The translations under genes and the position numbers were made by a program. A DNA stretch of 64,000 bases from Dokdonella sp. (lineage in GTDB: Bacteria > Pseudomonadota > Gammaproteobacteria > Xanthomonadales > Rhodanobacteraceae): positions 793,266 to 857,265 of the forward strand of contig JANQAE010000004.1 of assembly GCA_024707225.1 (NCBI GenBank), read 5' to 3'. This document shows, piece by piece, positions 49,642 through 59,615 of this stretch. The notes under the pieces were generated by a model, which did not search any database, had not been told where the DNA came from, and was given only the letters and a program-made list of their open reading frames with translations. The stretch's first letter is position 1. Each line of letters opens with the position of its first letter.

Positions 49642-50949
49642 ATGCGCACGCCAACCTTCCCGCTCGCCCGATTCGGTCTGTGGCTGCTGACCGCAGCCCT
49701 GACCGCGCTCACCGCACCGGCCCATGCGCAATGGACCGCCACCGGCACCGAGGTGCCGTCGCTGGCTGCGTTCGATACGCAGATGCAGCAGTTGATGACC
49801 GCGCGCAACATCCCGTCCGGCGCGGTCGCGGTCGCCTGGCAGGGCCGGCTGGTTCTGGCACGCGGCTACTCGTGGAATCCGGGTCCGCAGGACATCCTCA
49901 CCCGGCCCGACTCGCTGTTTCGGATCGCCAGCTGCAGCAAGCCGATCACCTCGACCCTGGTCAATCGCCTGATCCAGGACGGCGCGCTCGCGCTCGACGA
50001 CACGATCGGCCAGTACGTGGACCTGACGCCGCGGCCCGGCACGACCGCCGATCCGCGCCTGGCGACGGTGACCGTACGCAACCTGCTGGAGATGCTCGGC
50101 GGCTTCGGCGATCCGGCCACGCTCGGCTACGACCCGGTGTTCCGCGATCGCATCGTCGCGCAGGGCCTGGGCATCACGCTGCCGGTCTCGCACGCCGACG
50201 TGATCCGCTACCAGAGCGGCGTGGCGCTGGCCTCGACGCCCGGGACCACGTATCAGTACAGCAACTACGGCTACAAGCTGCTCGGCCGCGTCATCGAGAG
50301 TGCCAGCGGCATGCCGTACGAACGCTACGCGCGGCGCGTGCTGAATCCGATCGGCCTGTGGAACCTGCGTCTGGCCCGCGCGCGCCAGGACGAGCGCGCG
50401 CCCGGTGAGGTCGCCTACTATTCCGGCGGACAGGCCACGAGCGTGATCGACAACAGCGGCACGCTGCGGCCGTGGGAGTACGGCGGCTCGATCAACCAGG
50501 ACACGATGGACGCCTATGGCGGCTGGGTCGCCTCGGCGCCGGAGCTGCTGCGCTGGATGACCAATCTGGACGCACCCCATGCACCGAACGCGATCCTCGA
50601 TCAGACCTCGCTCGACCGCATGTTCGCGCTGCCGCAGAATTTTCCGCTGCCCTATACGCCCGGCAGCTACTACTACGCCAGCGGCTGGTCGGTACGCGAT
50701 TACGGCGCGCAGGGCCGCACGACGTTCCATGCCGGCAGCCTGCCCTCGACGGCCAGCTACATCGTGCGCTACCGCAACGGCTTCGCGATCGTGATCCTGC
50801 TGAACCGCCGCAACGAGAACAATCCGGACGAGACGACCAATGCGATGGACGCCGCGCTCTGGGCCGCCTACGGCCAGGTCTCGAGCTGGCCGACGCACGA
50901 TCTGTTCCCGCAGGTGCTGCCGACGATCATGCGCGACGGCTTCGACTGA
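49642..50949 (+). CDS. Exported serine hydrolase of the beta-lactamase/D-Ala-D-Ala peptidase family (class C fold)
   Basis: 435 residues. Signal peptide ending LTAPAHAQW. Catalytic elements of penicillin-binding serine hydrolases: S-C-S-K in RIASCSKPIT (Ser97, Lys100), Y-S-N in YQYSNYGYKLLG (Tyr206) and H-A-G in TTFHAGSLPST, in place of KTG. This is a class C-like esterase/peptidase rather than a true AmpC. The C-terminus is PTIMRDGFD, close to the DGFE pattern. Substrate unknown. Confidence 0.88.
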   Translation: MRTPTFPLARFGLWLLTAALTALTAPAHAQWTATGTEVPSLAAFDTQMQQLMTARNIPSGAVAVAWQGRLVLARGYSWNPGPQDILTRPDSLFRIASCSKPITSTLVNRLIQDGALALDDTIGQYVDLTPRPGTTADPRLATVTVRNLLEMLGGFGDPATLGYDPVFRDRIVAQGLGITLPVSHADVIRYQSGVALASTPGTTYQYSNYGYKLLGRVIESASGMPYERYARRVLNPIGLWNLRLARARQDERAPGEVAYYSGGQATSVIDNSGTLRPWEYGGSINQDTMDAYGGWVASAPELLRWMTNLDAPHAPNAILDQTSLDRMFALPQNFPLPYTPGSYYYASGWSVRDYGAQGRTTFHAGSLPSTASYIVRYRNGFAIVILLNRRNENNPDETTNAMDAALWAAYGQVSSWPTHDLFPQVLPTIMRDGFD

Positions 50950-50996
50950 GGCACCGTCTTCGACGACGCCGTCCGCGCGTCCGGCAGGCGGCGCGA

Positions 50997-51785
50997 TCAG
51001 AAGAACTCGTCGAGCGCGCGGTAGAAGCCCAGGCGCTGCAAGTCCGTCGCGATGCCGTAGCGATCCAGGAATGCGCCGACGAAGGCCTGACCGAACCTCG
51101 AGGCGATGTCGCGCGCGGCCAGCGCCAGATCATGGTGCCGGTCGGCGACGCCCAGGCGCGCGCAGTCGATGAAGCCGCTGAAGCGCCCGGCATCGGCGAT
51201 CAGGTTGGGCAGACTGGCATCGCCGTGGACGACGACGCAGTCCTCGATCGCCGGCCGCGAGACGCGAAGCCGGGCCAGCAGCGTGGCCGGCGCGAGTTCG
51301 CGATGGTCCTCGTCGAAGTCGTCGGCATCGACCTCACCGGCATGCAGGCGCGCCTCGGCCGCGTCGAGGCGCCGCTCGACGCCCTGATCGAACGGGCACG
51401 TCGCCGGATCGAGGCGGTGCAGATCGCGCAAGGCCTCGGCGGCGATCCGCACGATCTGCCCGGGCGCGAGCTGCGCCGACGCCAGATCACGGCCCGGCAG
51501 CGCCGACAGCAGCAGCCAGTCGCGCCTCGGCCCGAACACGCGGTCGATCACGCGCGCGCACGGCACGCCGGCGGCGCCGAGCCACTGCAGGCGGGCGGCT
51601 TCGTCGCGCAGCTCGGCGAATGGCCCGGCGCGTTCGGTCTTGACGAACAGCGTCTCGCGTCCGGGCGCGCTCAGGCGAAACGTCGCTGCCTCCGAGCAGC
51701 CGATCGTCTGTCGCACGGCCTCGTAACCGGCGAGCGAGCGCCGCCAACCGGCCGGCCATCGCGACGGGATCGCGCGGGCATCCAT
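50997..51785 (-). CDS. Aminoglycoside 3'-phosphotransferase-like kinase
   Basis: 262 residues. Nucleotide-binding region with FVKTE, catalytic loop VVVHGDASLPNLIAD, the metal-binding segment FIDCARLGVADRHHDLALAA and the terminal LGFYRALDEFF that is typical of APH(3') enzymes. A chromosomal APH(3')-II-like gene is common in Stenotrophomonas relatives. It should phosphorylate kanamycin-type aminoglycosides, though the natural role could be different. ATG at 51785 is preferred to the upstream frame. Followed on the same strand by nothing; the upstream neighbour is ubiA. Confidence 0.87.
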   Translation of the reverse strand: MDARAIPSRWPAGWRRSLAGYEAVRQTIGCSEAATFRLSAPGRETLFVKTERAGPFAELRDEAARLQWLGAAGVPCARVIDRVFGPRRDWLLLSALPGRDLASAQLAPGQIVRIAAEALRDLHRLDPATCPFDQGVERRLDAAEARLHAGEVDADDFDEDHRELAPATLLARLRVSRPAIEDCVVVHGDASLPNLIADAGRFSGFIDCARLGVADRHHDLALAARDIASRFGQAFVGAFLDRYGIATDLQRLGFYRALDEFF

Positions 51786-51798
51786 CGGCTGCGTGCGG

Positions 51799-53601
51799 TC
51801 AGCCGATCGCCAGTGCCAGCAGCAGGCCGGCCCAGAGCACGAAGCCGACCCAGTTGTTGTTGCGGAACGCGGCCAGGCAGCGGTCGCGCGCACGGTCGCG
51901 CATCGTCCACTGCTGCCACGCGAACAGGCACGAGGCCGCGGCCAGGCCGGCGAAGTACGGCCACGGCAGCGCCGCGCGCGTGCCGGCCAGCAGCATCGCG
52001 AACACGAACGTCACCATCAGCACGCCGAGGATCGGCAGGTCCGCGTCGCCGAACAGGATCGCGGTCGAACGCGCGCCGACGCGGATGTCCTCGTCGCGGT
52101 CGACCATCGCGTACTCGGTATCGTAGATGACCGAGAACAGCACGTTGGCGAGAAACAGCAGCCAGCACAGCGGCGGCAGCGTGCCGGTGACGGCCGCGAA
52201 GGCCATCGGGATCGACCAGCCGAACGCCGCGCCGAGCACGACCTGCGCCAGATGGGTGACGCGCTTGGTGAACGGGTAGACCGCCGCCAGCGCCGCACCG
52301 ACGAACGACAGCAGGATCGTGAGCCGGTTCGTGAACAGCACGAGGACGAACGCGAGCACGAGCAGACCGCCGAACAGGGCCAGGGCTTCCTTGCGCGAGA
52401 CCCGCCCGGCCGCCATCGGCCGGCCGCGCGTGCGCTCGACGCGCGCGTCCAGCCAGTCGTGATCGGCGTAGTCGTTGATGACGCAGCCGGCCGCGCGCAT
52501 CACGAACACGCCGAGCGTGAAGATCACCAGCAGGCCGACCGGCGGGAAATCGCCGGCTGCGAACCACAGCGCCCACCAGGTCGGCCACAGCAGCAGCAGC
52601 GCGCCGATCGGCCGGTCCATCCGCATCAGGATCAGGTACTCGCGGATGCGCGTGCGATGACGTTCGGGCAGATGGCCGATCAGGGCATCGATCACGCGCT
52701 GCGAGCGCGTGGAGGTGTCGGCCGGCTGGCGATCGGCCGCCGCCGGCGCCGCCACCGATGCCGGGCCCGCCTGCGAGCGGACCCAGGGCGGCTCGGCATC
52801 GCGAACCGGCCGTGGCGGACGCGGCGCGCCGGATCCGCTCGCGCGCGGCGCGGCGCCGGCCGCGCCGCGCGCCGGTTGCGCCGGTTGCGCCGGTTGCGCC
52901 GGTTGCGCCGGTTGCGCCGGTTGCGCCGGTTGCGCCGGTTGCGCCGGTTGCGCCGGCTGCGCCGGCTGCGTCGGCTGCGTCGGCTGCGTCGGCTGCGTCG
53001 GCTGCGTCGGCTGCGTCGGCTGCGTCGGCTGCGTCGGCTGCGTCGGCTGCGTCGGCTGCGTCGGCTGCGTCGGCTGCGTCGGCTGCGTCGGCTGCGTCGG
53101 CTGCGTCGGCTGCGTCGGCTGCGTCGGCTGCGTCGGCTGCGTCGGCTGCGTCGGCTGCGTCGGCTGCGTCGGCTGCGCGTTGCGCGCCGACGCAGCCGGC
53201 GAACGGCGCACCGTGGTGCGTGCGGAAGCCGGCGGTGTCGCAGGCGGCGCGGCGTCGGGTGGTGCGACCGATGGATCGGACCGATCGTCCGGGGCCGGCT
53301 CGCGGCGGCTGCGCGGCTCGGCGACACGGCGCGCGGGCGACGCATCGACCGGCGTATCGTCGGCCACGCGCGCGCGCGGTGCGGCGCGACGACGCGGTGC
53401 TTGCGGAGCCTCCGTCGCTGCCGCGGGCGGCACCGCGGCGGGCGAATCGGCAGCCGCCGGCGCGGCGCGCGCACGCGGCCGGCGCGACACCGGCAGCGCG
53501 GCCGGCGCCGCGTCGCTCCCGGCAGGCGTCACATCGGGCGAGGCCTGCGCGCGACGCGGTGCGCGCGGCCGCTTCGGTGGCGGTGGAGGCGTATCTTCCA
53601 T
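51799..53601 (-). CDS. ubiA: 4-hydroxybenzoate polyprenyltransferase UbiA with a long repeat-bearing N-terminal extension
   Basis: The C-terminal ~300 residues are a normal UbiA: YLILMRMDRPIGALLLLWPTWWALW, the first Asp-rich motif NDYADHDWLDARVERTRGRPMAAG, and the second, DTEYAMVDRDEDIRVGARSTA. It prenylates 4-hydroxybenzoate in ubiquinone synthesis. The open frame extends 300 residues further, to the ATG at 53601: a Pro/Ala/Arg-rich, disordered part with about 34 tripeptide repeats, (QPT) then (QPA), at residues 141-243. Normal UbiA is about 290 residues, so this extension is exceptional. Translation of the extension is inferred from the uninterrupted frame. Confidence 0.85.
   Translation of the reverse strand: MEDTPPPPPKRPRAPRRAQASPDVTPAGSDAAPAALPVSRRPRARAAPAAADSPAAVPPAAATEAPQAPRRRAAPRARVADDTPVDASPARRVAEPRSRREPAPDDRSDPSVAPPDAAPPATPPASARTTVRRSPAASARNAQPTQPTQPTQPTQPTQPTQPTQPTQPTQPTQPTQPTQPTQPTQPTQPTQPTQPTQPTQPTQPTQPTQPTQPAQPAQPAQPAQPAQPAQPAQPAQPAQPAQPARGAAGAAPRASGSGAPRPPRPVRDAEPPWVRSQAGPASVAAPAAADRQPADTSTRSQRVIDALIGHLPERHRTRIREYLILMRMDRPIGALLLLWPTWWALWFAAGDFPPVGLLVIFTLGVFVMRAAGCVINDYADHDWLDARVERTRGRPMAAGRVSRKEALALFGGLLVLAFVLVLFTNRLTILLSFVGAALAAVYPFTKRVTHLAQVVLGAAFGWSIPMAFAAVTGTLPPLCWLLFLANVLFSVIYDTEYAMVDRDEDIRVGARSTAILFGDADLPILGVLMVTFVFAMLLAGTRAALPWPYFAGLAAASCLFAWQQWTMRDRARDRCLAAFRNNNWVGFVLWAGLLLALAIG
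52871..53178. repeat. 9-bp tandem repeat array (about 34 units) inside the ubiA reading frame
   Basis: On the plus strand the array begins with about nine GGTTGCGCC units, passes through one or two GGCTGCGCC and continues with about two dozen GGCTGCGTC units, encoding A-Q-P then T-Q-P on the minus strand. Units within each block are nearly identical, so the block arose by recent expansion and probably varies in copy number. Confidence 0.85.
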
Positions 53602-53707
53602 GCGGCAAGTGTAGGGCTTCGCTCCGGATCCGACACGCGCATGCAGTCGGGGCGCGGCGGCGTTTGGGCTATCCTCCCCGGTCGCCAGAACCGATCGGAT
53701 TCCAGCC

Positions 53708-55348
53708 GTGGCACGTCTTCTTCCGTTGCGCTACCTGTGTTTCGCGTTGGCGATCGCCGCGCTGGTCGGCGGCCTCGCCGGTTGGACGTACGGCGCCGGC
53801 TGGCGCGTGCTGGCCGCGATCGGCGCGCTACTGACGGCGCTGGGCGTCTACGACCTGCTCCAGGTGCGCCACACGCTGCGCCGCAACTATCCGATCATCG
53901 GCCGGCTGCGCTATCTGTTCGAGGCGGTGCGGCCGATGATGCGCCAGTACGTCGTCGAATCGGACGAGGACGAGGTGCCGTTCTCGCGCGACCAGCGCGC
54001 GATCGTCTATCAGCGCGCCAAGCGCGAGCTGGAGACGCGCGCGTTCGGCACCGAGCGCGGCGTCTACCGCAGCGACTACGAGTGGATCAACCACTCGATG
54101 GCGCCGGCCCTGATCGACAGCCACGATTTCCGCGTACCGGTCGGCGGCACCGACTGCACGCAGCCGTATTCGGCGAGCGTGTTCAACATCTCGGCGATGA
54201 GCTTCGGCTCGCTGTCGCCCAACGCGATCCGCGCGCTCAACGAAGGGCGCGCGCGCGGCGGCTTCTATCACGACACCGGCGAAGGCTCGCTGTCCTCGTA
54301 CCACCGCGAGAACGGCGGCGACATCGTCTGGGAACTCGGCTCGGGCTATTTCGGTGCCTGCGAACGCGCCGGCGTGTTCAGCGCCGAGCGCTTCGTCGAG
54401 CGCGCGCAGCTGGCCCAGGTCAAGATGATCGAGATCAAGCTCTCGCAGGGCGCCAAGCCGGGACACGGCGGCGTGCTGCCGGCGGCCAAGGTCACGCGCG
54501 AGATCGCGCTGACGCGCGGCGTGCCGGAGGGCGAGGACTGCATCTCGCCGGCGCGTCATTCGGCGTTCGACACGCCGGAGGGGCTGCTGCGCTTCGTCGC
54601 GCAGCTGCGCACGCTGTCGGGTGGCAAGCCGACCGGCTTCAAGCTCGCGATCGGCCATCCGTGGGAATGGTTCGGCATCGCCAAGGCGATCGTCAACACC
54701 GGCATCCGCCCGGATTTCATCGTCGTCGACGGTGGCGAAGGCGGCACCGGTGCGGCGCCGATGGAGTTCGCCGATCACGTCGGCGCGCCGCTGCGCGAAG
54801 CGCTGCTGCTGGTGCACAACACGCTGGTCGGCCTGGGCCTGCGCGACCAGATCCGGATCGGTGCGGCCGGCAAGATCATCACGGCGTTCGACATCGCGCG
54901 CACGCTCGCGCTCGGGGCGGACTGGTGCAATGCCGCGCGCGGCTTCATGTTCGCGCTGGGCTGCCTGCAGTCGCAGGCCTGCCACACCGACCACTGTCCG
55001 ACCGGCGTCGCCACGCAGGACCCGCGGCGCTGGAAATCGCTGGTCGTGGCCGACAAGGCCGAGCGCGTCAAGAACTTCCACCAGGGCACGCTGCACGCGC
55101 TCAAGGAGCTGATCGGCGCGGCCGGTCTGCACCATCCGGGCGAGCTCGGCCCCGAGCACATCATCCGCCGCGTATCGGGCAACGAGGTCCGCTCGCTGGC
55201 GACGCTGTATCCGTTCGTCCGGCCCGGCGAACTGCTCGAGCAGGTGCCCGAGCACGCGGTGTTCCAGCGCTTCTGGGAACAGGCGCGCGCCGACAGCTTC
55301 AGTCCGCCACCGGGCGTGTCGGAGCTGCGCTGGAGCAAGCTGCGCTGA
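53708..55348 (+). CDS. FMN-binding glutamate synthase family protein with N-terminal membrane span
   Basis: 546 residues from a GTG at 53708. Two N-terminal spans (about 8-27 and 32-47), then a GltS-like FMN domain: FNISAMSFGSLSPNAIRALN, GEGSLSSYHREN, IEIKLSQGAKPGHGGVLP, DGGEGGTGAAPMEFADH and an iron-sulphur-like cysteine stretch CLQSQACHTDHCPTGVATQDP. Similar stand-alone proteins exist in many Gram-negative bacteria; their physiological reaction is not settled. No glutaminase domain is present, so it is not a complete glutamate synthase. Confidence 0.88.
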   Translation: MARLLPLRYLCFALAIAALVGGLAGWTYGAGWRVLAAIGALLTALGVYDLLQVRHTLRRNYPIIGRLRYLFEAVRPMMRQYVVESDEDEVPFSRDQRAIVYQRAKRELETRAFGTERGVYRSDYEWINHSMAPALIDSHDFRVPVGGTDCTQPYSASVFNISAMSFGSLSPNAIRALNEGRARGGFYHDTGEGSLSSYHRENGGDIVWELGSGYFGACERAGVFSAERFVERAQLAQVKMIEIKLSQGAKPGHGGVLPAAKVTREIALTRGVPEGEDCISPARHSAFDTPEGLLRFVAQLRTLSGGKPTGFKLAIGHPWEWFGIAKAIVNTGIRPDFIVVDGGEGGTGAAPMEFADHVGAPLREALLLVHNTLVGLGLRDQIRIGAAGKIITAFDIARTLALGADWCNAARGFMFALGCLQSQACHTDHCPTGVATQDPRRWKSLVVADKAERVKNFHQGTLHALKELIGAAGLHHPGELGPEHIIRRVSGNEVRSLATLYPFVRPGELLEQVPEHAVFQRFWEQARADSFSPPPGVSELRWSKLR

Positions 55349-55413
55349 TGCCGATGCGACCGCCTGCGCTCGTGGTCTAATCCACGGTCCGCCCAACTCC
55401 AGGACCGCCGCCC

Positions 55414-55917
55414 GTGACGCCCGAATCGGCCCGACCGACGATCGAACTTCGCGTTCTCGACGAACGCCTGCATCAGTGGGGACTGCCGCGCTACCAGAGC
55501 GCGCAGGCCGCCGCGATCGACCTGATCGCCTGCCTGCAGGCGCCGCTGCGGATCGAGCCGCAGGCGCCGGCCGTGCTGATCCCGACCGGCATCGCGCTGC
55601 ACATGAATGCCGACCACCTGTGCGCGATGATCGTCGCGCGCTCGGGTCTGGGCCACAAGAAGGGATTGGTGCTCGGCAACGGCACCGGCATCGTCGACGC
55701 CGACTACATGGCCGAGTGCTTCGTCAGCGTCTGGAACCGCAATCCGGCGAGCCTGGCCGATGCCGCGATCACGATCGAGCCCGGCGACCGGATCGCGCAG
55801 ATGCTGTTCGTGCCGGTGCTGCGCCCGCAGTTCACGCTGGTCTCGGCCTTCTCGACCAGCAGCGAGCGCGGCCTCGGCGGTTTCGGCTCGACCGGCGTCG
55901 GCACCGCATCGGCCTGA
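55414..55917 (+). CDS. dut: dUTP diphosphatase Dut
   Basis: 167 residues from a GTG at 55414. Five dUTPase motifs in order: AAIDLIACL (1), ARSGLGHKKG (2), LGNGTGIVDADYMAE (3), GDRIAQMLFVPV (4) and SSERGLGGFGSTG (5). Hydrolyses dUTP to dUMP to prevent uracil in DNA and to feed dTMP synthesis. In motif 3, Tyr-Met-Ala-Glu replaces the usual Tyr-x-Gly-(Glu/Pro), a minor variant. It is followed by algC, the same order as in Pseudomonas. Confidence 0.93.
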   Translation: MTPESARPTIELRVLDERLHQWGLPRYQSAQAAAIDLIACLQAPLRIEPQAPAVLIPTGIALHMNADHLCAMIVARSGLGHKKGLVLGNGTGIVDADYMAECFVSVWNRNPASLADAAITIEPGDRIAQMLFVPVLRPQFTLVSAFSTSSERGLGGFGSTGVGTASA

Positions 55918-56250
55918 GCACGCCTTCGACCGGCGCGGCCGGATCAGGACGGTGCCCGCTCGCCGCCGTACGGCTCGGTGGCCGGAAGGCCGACAGCGGA
56001 TACGGGTGGACCGTCCGGAGCGGATCGCCGAGGTCTCGTCCGAGGAAATCGGCGATCCGATCGGGCGGCACGACCCGGCTCGGATCGCCGATGGCATCGA
56101 ACCGACCGACGACCCGATCAAGATCAGTAGAATGGCCGGCGATGGATGCCGGGCCGGTCTCGAAATCGGCCGGGCGAGCGGGGCACACTGAGACGGCACC
56201 GGGGCGATCGGCAGCCCGGCAGCGGCCGCCGGAGAATCCGGGAGGGGACC
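55918..56250. other. Intergenic region between dut and algC
   Basis: About 330 bases without a gene. It is rich in short repeats of GATCGCCGA/TCGGCGATC around 56020-56110 that could form local hairpins. A GGGAGGGG ribosome site lies just before the algC start. No clear promoter recognised. Confidence 0.45.
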
Positions 56251-58642
56251 ATGGGCAGCGAAGAAGCAAAGGCCACGCGGCGACTGCCGCGTCTGCGGTA
56301 CCGTCCGAACCCTCGCGTGCTGCTCGGCGTGGCGGCGGCGACCGCATTGTTCGTCCTGGCCGGATTTCTGGCCTGGCAGACCTGGCTGATCCTGCGCGAG
56401 CGCAGCGGCTCGGCCGAGGCGGACCGGCTGCGCAGCGAGCTGGTCGCCGAGTTCGGCAAGCAGATCGCCGACCGGCGGCGCGACATCGAGTCGGCGCTGG
56501 CCAGCCCGCCGATCGCGCGCCTGTTCGAATCGCCGGTGCCGGACCTGACGATGGCCTCGGGCCTGCTGAAGGCCTCGGTGTCGGACGTCGGCTCGGTGCG
56601 CTTCTACGATGCCGCGCTGGGTTCGGTGCTGGTCGACGACCTGGCCGCGGTCGGCTATGCGCGTGCCGCCCTGCTGATGCGCGCGCAGTCCGATGCCGCG
56701 CCGACGGTCGCGGCGCTGCGCCAGGAGAAGGGCAAGCCGCCGGTGCTCCTGCAGGTCTGGCCGGTCGGCGGTCCGTCCGGCGAACCGCCCCGTGCCTATC
56801 TGCTCGCCGAGTGGCCGGCGCAGGCGCTGCTGGACCGCTTCTCGTCGTTTGCGCTGGTCGGCGCACGCCTGGAGCTGCGCCAGGGCGACGGCCGCAGCGA
56901 CCAGCTGCTGCGCGCGATCGGTGACGGCGAAGCCAGTGCGCTGAGCGATGCGGGCCAGCCGATCGCCGGGTCCGACCTGCGCATCGGCAAGGCCCCGCCG
57001 AACTATTTCATAACGGTGCCTCGGTCACCCTTGCTGGTTTCGGCGCTGACGCTGCTGTGCCTGCTCGGCGGCTTCGCCGCGCTGTGGCTGCGCAAGGCCG
57101 GCATCGAGCGGGCGATCGGCCTGCTGCGCCGTCAACCCCATTCCCAGGAGAACACGCTTTTGTCCGACGTCATCAAGCAGCAGCCCAAGCCCGAATCGGC
57201 CGCATCGGCTCCGGCCGCGCCTGCCGCGGCGGCGGTCGCGCCGAGTCCGGCGGCCGAGGACAGCTGGGCCGATCCGAGCATCTTCCGCACCTACGACATC
57301 CGCGGCGTGGTCGGCCAGACGCTGACGCGCAACGTGGCGCGCTCGATCGGCCGGGCGATCGGCAGCGAGGCGCGCTCGCGCGGCCTGTCCGAGATCGTCG
57401 TCGGCCGCGACGGGCGGCTGTCGGGACCCGAGCTCTCGGCCGCGCTGATCGACGGCCTGCGCGCGAGCGGCCTGGACGTCATCGACATCGGTCTGGCGCC
57501 GACGCCGGTGGTGTATTTCGCGTGCTATCACCTCAACACCGGTTCGGGCGTCGCCGTGACCGGCAGCCACAACCCGCCCGACTACAACGGTTTCAAGATC
57601 GTGCTCGGCGGCGAGACGCTGGCCGAGGCCGCGATCCAGAAGCTCTACGAGCGCATCCGCGACGAGGACTACGTCGAGGGCAGCGGCGGCCTGCAGAGCC
57701 TGGACGTCACCCGCGAGTACATCGACCGGATCGCCGACGACATCCAGGTGCAGCGCCGGCTCAAGGTCGTCGTCGACTGCGGCAACGGCGTGCCCGGCGC
57801 GATCGCGCCGGCGGTGCTCGAGGCGATCGGATGCGAGGTCATGCCGCTGTACTGCGACGTCGACGGCACGTTCCCGAATCATCATCCGGATCCGTCGGAG
57901 CTGCACAACCTGCAGGACCTGATCCTGACCGTGAAGAACACCAACGCCGACGTGGGCCTCGCCTTCGACGGCGACGGCGACCGGCTCGGCGTCGTGACCA
58001 AGACCGGCGAGGTGATCTTCCCCGATCGCCTGCTGATGCTGTTCGCCGCGGACGTGCTGACGCCGCGTGCCGGGCGCGACGATCATCTACGACGTCAAAT
58101 GCACCGGCAAGCTGCAGCCGAACGTGCTGCAGAACGGCGGCGTGCCGCTGATGTGGAAGACCGGGCACTCGCTGATCAAGTCCAAGATGCGCGAGACCGG
58201 CGCCGAGCTGGCCGGCGAGATGAGCGGCCATTTCTTCTTCAAGGAGCGCTGGTACGGCTTCGACGACGGCATCTACGCGGCGGCACGGCTGATGGAGATC
58301 CTCGCCGGCGATCTCGAGGAGCGCACGCCGAAGGAGATCTTCGACGCGCTGCCGAACAGCGTGTCGACGCCGGAGCTCAAGATTCCGATGCAGGAAGGCC
58401 AGACGCATCGCTTCATCGCGTCGTTCCAGAGCAAGGCCAGCTTCGACGGCGCGCGCCTGACCACGATCGACGGCGTGCGCGCCGACTGGCCGGACGGCTG
58501 GGGTCTGGTGCGGGCCTCCAACACCACGCCGGTGCTGGTACTGCGTTTCGATGCCGACAGCGCCGACGCGCTGCGGCGGATCCAGGACGCGTTCCGCACC
58601 CAGCTGCTCGCGCTCGAGCCCGAGCTCAAGCTGCCGTTCTGA
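56251..58642 (+). CDS. algC: Phosphomannomutase/phosphoglucomutase AlgC with N-terminal membrane domain, one frame break
   Basis: About 797 residues. A long N-terminal part with membrane spans near 24-46 and 271-290 and an extracytoplasmic domain between, then a linker, then the mutase from about residue 340: FRTYDIRGVVGQTLT, the phosphoserine loop VTGSHNPPDYNGFK, the metal-binding AFDGDGDRLG, the sugar-binding GEMSGHFFF and the phosphate-binding RASNTTPVLVLRF. It interconverts hexose 6- and 1-phosphates for polysaccharide and LPS precursors. The long form is also seen in pseudomonads. An extra C near 58061-58064 breaks the frame; without it the protein reads DVLTRVPGATIIYDVKCTGK and is complete to 58642. 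Confidence 0.87.
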
Positions 58643-58897
58643 ACAGCGTGCCGCGCCGGCGGCGGCCGGGGTGACGGCGAGACCTGCGCTCGTCGTCGCC
58701 TGACGGAGCGCCGGCGGGTGCATCGCGCCGGGCCGGCGCGGGCCGATCGACGATTCGAGATCCCGTGGCGCCACGTGTATGGCCAAGCCGCGGCCCGGCG
58801 CATACCGCGGCGGGCAGGCTCGGGCTGCGTTGATGCGCGGCCCGGACTCGGCGCGGATGCCGCCTGCACACCTGGCCAGCGGCCGGGCCTGGCGACC

Positions 58898-59557
58898 TCA
58901 GCGCTGCTGTTCGTCCTGGGCGAGCTTGAGCTTGCGGTAATGCGCGGCGTCGGCTTCGAAGCGCTCGGCGGTCTCGACGCGCTCCTGCTCCTTGCGCGCG
59001 ATCAGCTTGCGGTGCGTGTCGATCTGGTCGCGCAGGTCGAGGATCCGGTTGGTCAGGTTGACCGGCACCGGCTTGCCGGCCTGTTCGAGCTCATCGGCAT
59101 GCGCGAGCTGGTCGGCCAGCGTGCCTTCCTGGCTGCGCAGACTGATGCGGGCCGCCTTGATCGTCTGATCGAGCAGGTCGAGCTGTTGCTGCTGGGTCCG
59201 CAACAGGTCCGCTTCGTTCGGAAACGCGATCAGCATCTGTGAATCGGAGCGGCTGCGCAGCGCCGCCTCCTGCAGGTCGGCCTGGGCCTTGGCCTGGGCG
59301 GCACGCGCGGCGGCCAGCTCCTCGGCACTCTTGGCGCGCTCGACGCGGCGGATCACGATGCCCTGCGGGCTGATCACCTCGTAGCCGAGGCGGATCGCCT
59401 CGGACGTCGGCACGTCCGCGTAGTGCAGCTTGCCTTCGCCATCGCGCCATTTGTAGCGGTTGTGATCGGGCAACGACGAACGCTGCGCCGCCGCCGTTTG
59501 AGCGGCCGCCAGCAGCACCCACAGCAATGCCGACGCGATTCCCCTGTACGACGCCAT
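58898..59557 (-). CDS. Exported DUF4124-type protein with coiled-coil
   Basis: 219 residues from the ATG at 59557, five bases after GGAGG; a GTG six bases further upstream is possible. Signal peptide (LLWVLLAAAQTAAAQ), then a DUF4124-like segment YKWRDGEGKLHYADVPTSEAI, and a long helical/coiled-coil tail rich in Ala, Gln and Glu. Periplasmic; function unknown. Placed between algC and pyrE, on the opposite strand from algC. Confidence 0.82.
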   Translation of the reverse strand: MASYRGIASALLWVLLAAAQTAAAQRSSLPDHNRYKWRDGEGKLHYADVPTSEAIRLGYEVISPQGIVIRRVERAKSAEELAAARAAQAKAQADLQEAALRSRSDSQMLIAFPNEADLLRTQQQQLDLLDQTIKAARISLRSQEGTLADQLAHADELEQAGKPVPVNLTNRILDLRDQIDTHRKLIARKEQERVETAERFEADAAHYRKLKLAQDEQQR

Positions 59558-59615
59558 GTCCACCTCCAGACCTGCCGAGTATAGGCGACGCCGCCGCGGC
59601 GACGCCGAACCGCCG

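Noticed and set aside
52871..53178. A CRISPR array
   Set aside because: The units are 9 bp and directly contiguous without spacers, and no cas genes are near; it is a coding minisatellite.
51793..55380. A 1,195-codon plus-strand open frame over ubiA and the glutamate-synthase-like gene
   Set aside because: It has no domain and reads the 9-bp repeat as R-L-R; the minus-strand UbiA and plus-strand flavoprotein frames have clear motifs.
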